DNA of 35,410 bases, taken from NCBI GenBank assembly GCA_002897695.1, contig BDTG01000046.1, forward strand, positions 1 to 35,410, given 5' to 3'. Numbering within the stretch: the stretch's first letter is position 1; the number at the start of each line of letters is the position of its first letter. Positions 29,996 through 35,410 of the stretch are shown piece after piece. Both the position numbers and the translations under genes were made by a program. The notes under the pieces are model-generated. The model did no database searches and was not told the DNA's origin. It saw only the letters and a program-made list of their open reading frames with translations. This DNA is from a bacterium BMS3Abin14. Its GTDB lineage: Bacteria > BMS3Abin14.

Positions 29996-31536
29996 AGCCG
30001 GAATACAACCGATCATCGGCGCGGAGGCTGATGCCGGCGGTTACAGAGCGGTCATCCTGGCCCGCAACACCGATGGATATTCCAACCTGTGCCGCCTTCT
30101 CTCCGACCTGCACTGCAAGAAAGGCTTTCACCTGCCCGGCGCCCTGGAAAACTATCGTGAGGGGCTCATCGTAATTAGTGATGATAGCAAATTGATATCA
30201 TATCTGCGTAAGTACTCCTCCGGGAACCTCTTTGTGGAGATGTCCCCCGGGCACCTGATGCGCAGGGCACTGGCGCTCGCCGGGAGGTTCAGGCTCCCCC
30301 CCGTCGCCACATCAAGGGCCGTCCTGTTAAACGAGAGCGACCATGAAATTCACAGGGTTCTCAGGGCCATCGCCCTTAATAAGAAGCTGTCCCGCCTGTC
30401 CGCGGATGACCAGGCCAGTGAGATGGATGTCCTTCTGTCGCCGGACCGCATCGCCGATCTCTACCCTCACTGCCCCGAGGCGCTGGAAAACGCTGCCGCC
30501 ATCGCCCAGGAATGCGTTGCAGACTGGGATTTTCAGGGCACGATCTTTCCGCCCTTCAGGGACATGGACAGGGACGAGGCTATCTGCGAGCTCGAAAAAC
30601 GCACGCGGCAGGGGGCTCTTCGGCGTTATGGAACAATTTCGGACAACATCGAAAGGCGATTAAAAAAGGAACTTTCCCTCATACGGGACAAGGGCTTCGC
30701 GCACTACTTTCTCGTCGTGGAGGAGCTTGTGGACCCAGAGCCGCCATGCGCGAACTGGCAAAAGTATACGGTATCCCCGCGCATGAGATAAGGGACTTCA
30801 CCGGGGAAGCCCTCGACAGGAACTGGGAGAAGATCCTCCAATCCATCCATCTCCTTGAAGGACGGATGAGACACCTTTCACTGCACTGCGGCGGTCTGGT
30901 GATCGTGCCCGACGAGATACGTAAATACGTCCCGGTCGAGATATCCGCCAAGGGCCTGCAGGTGATCCAATGGGAAAAGGATACCTGTCCGAGGCCCGCC
31001 GAATGGGGCTTAGAGTCCTGCCGCCTGATATCAATGCCAGTGGTTACCACTATACGGGCATGGATAGGGTCATCCGGGCGGGGCTGATGCAGATACAGGG
31101 ACTCTCTGGAGAGGGGTTGGATTCCCTGCTGGATGAGAGGGAAAAGCATGGCCCCTTCATCCGATTCGGCGAATTTATGGCGCGGGCTCCGCTGGACCTC
31201 CACCGTGACGCCATGCGAGGAATCAGGGCAGTTCCGGCCAGGAAAATGAAAGGGTGGGCAGGCAGGCACATCACCATGGTCGGCTGGTGGGTAACGGGAA
31301 AGCCGGTCCGGACGAAGAACGGAAGACCCATGGAATTCGCCACTTTCGAGGACACTACGGACATCTTCGACGCGACCTTTTTCCCCGGTGCCTACGCACG
31401 ATTTCACAAGAAACTCGCCCAACAGCGCCCCTACATCCTCAAGGGCAGGGTGGAGGTGGAATACGGCGTCGCCACCCTCAATGTCGGGTGGGTCGGCTTT
31501 CTGGACGATGCCCGGACCGGAGAAGAGCTAACTTGA
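29996..31536 (+). pseudogene. dnaE2: dnaE2 (error-prone Pol III alpha) pseudogene
   Basis: Segments of DnaE2 follow in order but in three frames. Segment A (to about 30725) begins inside the PHP domain at GIQPIIGAEADAGGYRAVILARN and goes to FAHYFLVVEE. Segment B (about 30745-30985) carries AAMRELAKVYGIPAHEI, RHLSLHCGGLVIVPDEI and LQVIQWEKD. Segment C (about 30975-31536) begins GYLSEARRMGLRVLPPDINASG and ends with the OB-fold (ITMVGWWVTGK...ATFEDTTDIFDATFFP). Missing are the PHP N-terminus with HSHxS, about 90 residues between A and B, and most of the palm between B and C. Intact DnaE2 is about 1000-1050 residues, so half is gone and no polymerase activity can remain. Confidence 0.88.
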
Positions 31537-31563
31537 TCATGCCATCGGTGTGGCTGTGATAAA

Positions 31564-32811
31564 TTATCTTTTGAACCGGGGAAGCGTTGCGAGGACCAGC
31601 AGCGCCGCGGTGGCGAGGCCGGCGCCGATGAGAAAGGCAGTTCGGGGGCCAAGTGCGGCCCAGAGGACCCCGAAGACGAGGCTTGCGGGAAGGGCGGCCA
31701 GACCGACAGAAGCATGGTAAAGGCCGTAGGCCCTGCCGCGGCTCGTGGAAGGGACGAAATCCGAGATAAGAGCGCGTTCGGCCCCTTCGGTGAGACCGTA
31801 ATAGAGACCGTATAGGATGAACAGCGCCCATACAACCTCCAGCTTTCCGGCCCACGGCATGGCAAGATACACGATGATGTAGACAATCCACCCGGAGGTG
31901 ATGGCCGGGCGCCTTCCCATCCGGTCGGAAAGCCTCCCCCCCGGCAGGCTGAAAACGGTCTTGGAGATGTGCAGGGTCACCCACAGGGCGATGACATACC
32001 CCACTCCAAGCCCGAATTTTTCCTTCGCATAGAGCACCAGAAAGAGGTCGGAACTGTTGCCCAACGCAAACAGGGTAACGGCCGCAAGGAAAAGGTAGAA
32101 CCCGGAGGAAAGGGACAAGCGGGAACGTCCGGAAATTCCCACTGACTCCACGTGATCCTCAGGAACACCGGGGCTTTCCGGCTCCCTGACGCCCTTCCAG
32201 AGGACCGCCACTCCCCCCAGCGCCGGCAGGATAGCGAGGGCAAAGAGCCACCGCAGGGCATTCATCTCCTCTGCTCCGGGCGCCCCGCTGCCGCGTGTCC
32301 AAAGCAGAGCATTACCCAAAACGGCATAAAGGAAGGCGGCGGCGATAAGGGGGCCCGACACCGCTCCGGCGTGGTCCATCATCCGGTGGAAACTGAAGGC
32401 GGTCCCACGGTTCCCCTCATCGGCCGATTCGCTGATCAGGGCATCCCTTGGGGAAGTTCGGATGCCCTTGCCCACACGGTCAATAAGGCGGAAGACGATC
32501 ACATGCCATCCGGCGCCGGCGATGGCCATAAGCGGCCTCGTGATGGAGGATATCCCGTATCCCGCCACCGCAAGCGGCTTCCTGAGCCCGAGGTGGTCGC
32601 TTAACCTTCCGGAGTAGAGCTTCAAAATGCTGGAGACACTGTCGGCCAGGCCGTCCATGAGCCCGATGTAAACGGCGGCCATGGATACGGGCACCAGCCC
32701 CGTGAAGAAAATGGGGAGAAGAGGATAGATCATCTCGCTGGACATGTCGTTCAAAAAGCTGACGACCCCCAGCCAGAAAATATTCCCGCGTATAGCGCCC
32801 CAAAAGCCCAT
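31564..32811 (-). CDS. MFS transporter
   Basis: A 415-residue major facilitator with about twelve helices. The loop 2-3 signature is GRLSDHLGLRKPLAV, and its counterpart in the second half is GGRLSDRMGRRPAI. NDMSSEMIYPLLPIFF in helix one, DRVGKGIRTSPRDALI in loop 4-5, and GLTEGAERALISDFVP recur in a subfamily seen widely in bacteria with metal or drug resistance annotations but unknown substrates. A GTG three codons earlier (32820) is a possible start. It follows the EmrB gene by 17 bases and so belongs to its operon. It converges on the dnaE2 remnant. Confidence 0.88.
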   Translation of the reverse strand: MGFWGAIRGNIFWLGVVSFLNDMSSEMIYPLLPIFFTGLVPVSMAAVYIGLMDGLADSVSSILKLYSGRLSDHLGLRKPLAVAGYGISSITRPLMAIAGAGWHVIVFRLIDRVGKGIRTSPRDALISESADEGNRGTAFSFHRMMDHAGAVSGPLIAAAFLYAVLGNALLWTRGSGAPGAEEMNALRWLFALAILPALGGVAVLWKGVREPESPGVPEDHVESVGISGRSRLSLSSGFYLFLAAVTLFALGNSSDLFLVLYAKEKFGLGVGYVIALWVTLHISKTVFSLPGGRLSDRMGRRPAITSGWIVYIIVYLAMPWAGKLEVVWALFILYGLYYGLTEGAERALISDFVPSTSRGRAYGLYHASVGLAALPASLVFGVLWAALGPRTAFLIGAGLATAALLVLATLPRFKR

Positions 32812-32828
32812 GACCTTCACCCTACCCT

Positions 32829-34361
32829 CTACCCTCTCCCGGCATCCCCCGGGGGGGGTTTTATCAGAAGGACGAGCACCAATGATGAGAGGAGCATCAT
32901 GGCCGTGAGGAAGAACGCGTCGTTAAAACCCAGCATTCGGGCCTGGAAGACCAGTTGCCGGTAGATCCCGGCGTCGGGGGGGAGGGAATGTACACCCTTC
33001 CAGGACAGTACGGCGGCCGCCTTCGCCTTGGCCATGGCGTAGGATGGGTCAAGGGCGGAGAGGTGATCCACAAGCCGGGACTGGTGAAACTGCCCTCTTC
33101 TTGCCGCCATGGTTCCCGCAAACGCAATGCCCACACTGCCCCCCAGGTTGCGCAGCATGTTGTACATGGATGTAGCCTCCCCCATATTTTCTTTGGGGAT
33201 GGGCGACAGGGTCAGGATTGTGAGAGGAATAAAGATCAAGGGCATTCCTATCCCCAGACTCACCCGCGGCCATACGAAGCTCCAGAAATCTGTGCTCAGG
33301 TTAAATAACGACATGGCATACGTCGTACCGGCACAGATCAGAATCCCCGCCGTCAACACTTTTTTCGGGTTTACCCTGGTGACCAGCATCCCCGCGATGG
33401 GCATTACCAGAATGGCGGCAAACCCGCCGGGACCCAGGACCAGCCCGGCCTGCAGCGATGTATATCCCATGAGAGTCTGAAGGAAAATGGGAAGGAGTAT
33501 GAGGCTGGCGAAGAGATTGAACATGACGAAGAACATGACCACGCTGCCGCTGGCAAAGCTCCTGTTCTTAAAAAGCCGGAGGTTGATAATCGGTTCGTCG
33601 GTGAACATCTCGTTCAAAACCAGGAAGATCAGGCACACAGCCGAGATGGCGGCGATCCATGAAACATAAGGAGAGTCGAACCAGTCTTTCCGCTGTCCGG
33701 TGTCCAGGACGTACTGCAGGGCGCCCAATCCCACCGCCAGAAAGAAAAAGCCCATGAAGTCGATCTTCATTTTACGCCGCTTCATATAGGGCGGATCGTG
33801 GATGAAAAGGACGCTCAACAGGATTGCGAGCAGACCGATGGGTATGTTGATAAAGAAAATCCAACGCCAGGAAAAATTGTATGTAATGTATCCGCCCAGA
33901 AGCGGCCCGACAATGGGCCCTACCAGTACCCCCATCCCGAACAATGCCATGGCCATCCCGTGCTCTTTCTTTGGAAATGCTTCCAGGAGGATAGCCTGGC
34001 TCACGGGAACGAGACCGCCGCCCCCAAACCCCTGCAAAACCCGAAATGCAATGAGGCTCTGCAAACTCCAGGCAGCCCCGCACATTAAAGAGCTGGTGGT
34101 AAACAGGAGGATGGACCCGATCTGGAATCTTTTCCTCCCGAACAGCCTGCTCAGCCACCCGGACATGGGGATGACGATGGCGTTGGAGACGAGGTAGGCG
34201 CTGATAGCCCAGGTGGCCTCATCGATGCCCGCCGACAGTGCTCCGCGGATATGATCCAGGGACACGTTGACGATGGACGTGTCGATTATCTCGATGACCG
34301 TCGGCAACATTACCACAATGGCTATCAGCCACTTGTTGGTCTGGCGGGATTGATCAGTCAT
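32829..34361 (-). CDS. emrB: DHA2-family (EmrB/QacA) drug exporter
   Basis: A 510-residue 14-helix drug:proton antiporter. Helix one carries PTVIEIIDTSIVNVSLDHI (the DHA2 motif D1), SGWLSRLFGRKRFQ is motif A, FRVLQGFGGGGLVPVSQAILLEAFP is motif B and the G-rich LFGMGVLVGPIVGPLLGGYI is motif C of antiporters. It works with the adaptor encoded 28 bases upstream and normally with a TolC-type outer membrane channel, which is not in the window. The start codon has no strong Shine-Dalgarno, so coupling to the adaptor gene is likely. Confidence 0.93.
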   Translation of the reverse strand: MTDQSRQTNKWLIAIVVMLPTVIEIIDTSIVNVSLDHIRGALSAGIDEATWAISAYLVSNAIVIPMSGWLSRLFGRKRFQIGSILLFTTSSLMCGAAWSLQSLIAFRVLQGFGGGGLVPVSQAILLEAFPKKEHGMAMALFGMGVLVGPIVGPLLGGYITYNFSWRWIFFINIPIGLLAILLSVLFIHDPPYMKRRKMKIDFMGFFFLAVGLGALQYVLDTGQRKDWFDSPYVSWIAAISAVCLIFLVLNEMFTDEPIINLRLFKNRSFASGSVVMFFVMFNLFASLILLPIFLQTLMGYTSLQAGLVLGPGGFAAILVMPIAGMLVTRVNPKKVLTAGILICAGTTYAMSLFNLSTDFWSFVWPRVSLGIGMPLIFIPLTILTLSPIPKENMGEATSMYNMLRNLGGSVGIAFAGTMAARRGQFHQSRLVDHLSALDPSYAMAKAKAAAVLSWKGVHSLPPDAGIYRQLVFQARMLGFNDAFFLTAMMLLSSLVLVLLIKPPPGDAGRG

Positions 34362-34388
34362 GCGGTTTAGTCACTTTTTTGCTCGGGC

Positions 34389-35410
34389 TCATTCGCTGGT
34401 CAGGATGGTCGGCACTACGGACATACCCACCCTCAGATATGGGATCACCTCCCGGATATTGTCAAAAACCATCTTCACCGGGATCCGCTGGACAACCTTT
34501 ACGTAGTTGCCGCTGGCGTTTTCAGGGGGGAAGAGTGAAAATGCCGCCCCGGTTCCTACCATGATGCTGTCCACGCGGCCGTCAAACCTTTTTTCGGGAT
34601 ATGCATCGAGCCTGAACCTCACCCTTTGCCCCGGCTTGATCAGGTGAAGCTGGGTTTCCTTGTAATTCGCGACGATGTACGCCTCTTTGAGTGAAACCAC
34701 TGCCAGAAGCGGCTGCCCGGCCTGTACCTGATTCCCAACCTCCACGGATTTTTTCGTAACGAAACCGTCTACCGGGGAAGTGATCTTCGTGTAGGAGAGG
34801 TTGAGCCTGGCAAGCTCCACTTGCGCCTCTCTTCTCTGTATCTGGCCTTTCTGACCCTTGATCGACTGACGAACCCGTACACGCACGGCTTCCTCAGCGT
34901 TCAGTGCGGCTTTGGCCTGGAGGACAGTGCTGGCATGTGCCCGCAATGCGGCCGCTGCCCCTTCTTTTTGTTTTTTGGCCGCCTGAAGGGCCGCGGCTGC
35001 CGCCTCGAACCCGGTCCTGGCCCGATCATAGCGGTCCCTGGGTATGACACCCTCGGCGAGGAGCCTCTGCGCCCTGGCAAGGTCAATGTCAGCCATGTCT
35101 TTGACCGCCTGTTTGGCGCGGATTTCGGCATACCGGACCGCTACGACGGCCTTGAGCTCATCCCCAGCTATGATCGTTCTTTTCAATGATGCCCTGGCCG
35201 ACAAGACCCGCTTATCCTGTGCATGCACCTGCGCCCTGAGCTCCGCCGGCTTCTCTTTTTCCGACTGAAGGCCTCCCCGGGCTTCGGCCAGCCTTTGTAC
35301 GTAAACATCGTCATCGAGGTCAACCAGCTCTTCCCCCGCCCGGACGCGCTGGTTGTTGGTCACACGGACCATGCTCACCGTTCCCGGCACACGGGACGCT
35401 ACCAGGTGGA
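34389..35410 (-). CDS. emrA: HlyD/EmrA membrane fusion protein, 5-prime partial
   Basis: The C-terminal 340 or so residues of a periplasmic adaptor. The lipoyl half begins at the window edge (ASRVPGTVSMVRVTNNQRVRAGEELVDLDD), followed by a long Ala/Arg/Glu coiled coil (about residues 40-200, for example KQKEGAAAALRAHASTVLQAKAAL), the second lipoyl half with TKITSPVDGFVTKKSVEVGNQVQAGQPLLAVV, and the beta-barrel (VANYKETQLHLIKPGQRVRFRLDAYPEKRFDGRVDSI). The frame is still open at 35410, so the signal anchor and start lie outside. Immediately followed by emrB. Confidence 0.92.
   Translation of the reverse strand, partial: HLVASRVPGTVSMVRVTNNQRVRAGEELVDLDDDVYVQRLAEARGGLQSEKEKPAELRAQVHAQDKRVLSARASLKRTIIAGDELKAVVAVRYAEIRAKQAVKDMADIDLARAQRLLAEGVIPRDRYDRARTGFEAAAAALQAAKKQKEGAAAALRAHASTVLQAKAALNAEEAVRVRVRQSIKGQKGQIQRREAQVELARLNLSYTKITSPVDGFVTKKSVEVGNQVQAGQPLLAVVSLKEAYIVANYKETQLHLIKPGQRVRFRLDAYPEKRFDGRVDSIMVGTGAAFSLFPPENASGNYVKVVQRIPVKMVFDNIREVIPYLRVGMSVVPTILTSE

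Overview
This 35.4 kb window is GC-rich chromosomal DNA from a bacterium that is most likely a deltaproteobacterium in the wide sense (Desulfobacterota and relatives). This is inferred from gene content: a lexA-imuB-dnaE2 cassette, an ArsS arsenosugar-type radical SAM cluster, a phosphoglucose isomerase of the Tal-Pgi type, a thiGHSE operon behind a TPP riboswitch, class I fructose bisphosphatase, and intergenic regions full of short inverted repeats. I cannot name a genus. No rRNA, tRNA, CRISPR array, transposase or integrase was seen.

Layout. 1-4430 is an accessory stretch on the minus strand: two small DUF proteins, an orphan HigA antitoxin beside the tail of a destroyed HigB toxin, an AbrB/PIN toxin-antitoxin pair whose toxin is broken at a homopolymer and whose promoter carries a perfect palindrome, a Fic enzyme and a small membrane protein. 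4430-5240 is repeat-rich non-coding DNA ending in an exact sigma-54 promoter that drives only about 85 nt up to a terminator, a candidate small RNA. 5242-10007 (minus) is an ArsS operon: arsS, TVP38/DedA membrane protein, mercuric-reductase-like flavoprotein and a fused TIGR04282-TIGR04283 glycosyltransferase. 10298-15994 (mostly plus) holds pgi, a wrecked TauE pseudogene, two small zinc-type proteins on the minus strand, glucokinase and a second mercuric-reductase-like flavoprotein. 16052-19126 is an ECF sigma factor and its anti-sigma factor, divergent from a secreted VWA protein across a spacer packed with inverted repeats. 19250-22211 is the thiamine thiazole operon. 22292-27716 holds a small membrane protein, an NDH-2/SelD-associated type flavoprotein overlapping a ferritin-like protein, fbp, a large unrecognised protein with a TIM-barrel flavoenzyme look, and a DUF2007 protein. 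27847-31536 holds an FHA remnant, a Lys-rich small protein, intact lexA and the decayed imuB and dnaE2. 31564-35410 (minus) is an EmrA/EmrB-type efflux operon plus another MFS transporter; the EmrA gene runs off the window edge.

How the genes fit together. glk, pgi and fbp cover the hexose phosphate node in both directions and suggest storage-sugar turnover. The arsS operon points to organoarsenical or related thiol/sugar chemistry. LexA still has a near-consensus promoter and its self-cleavage residues, but the two mutasome genes behind it are riddled with internal deletions and frameshifts, so SOS mutagenesis from this locus is probably dead. Pseudogenes here share a pattern: both ends recognisable, the middle removed by compact deletions. 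The most interesting leads are the sigma-54 small RNA candidate, the decayed mutasome, the homopolymer-switched PIN toxin with its palindromic operator, the apparent AUU start of thiE, and the unrecognised 609-residue protein with two direct repeats at its promoter.
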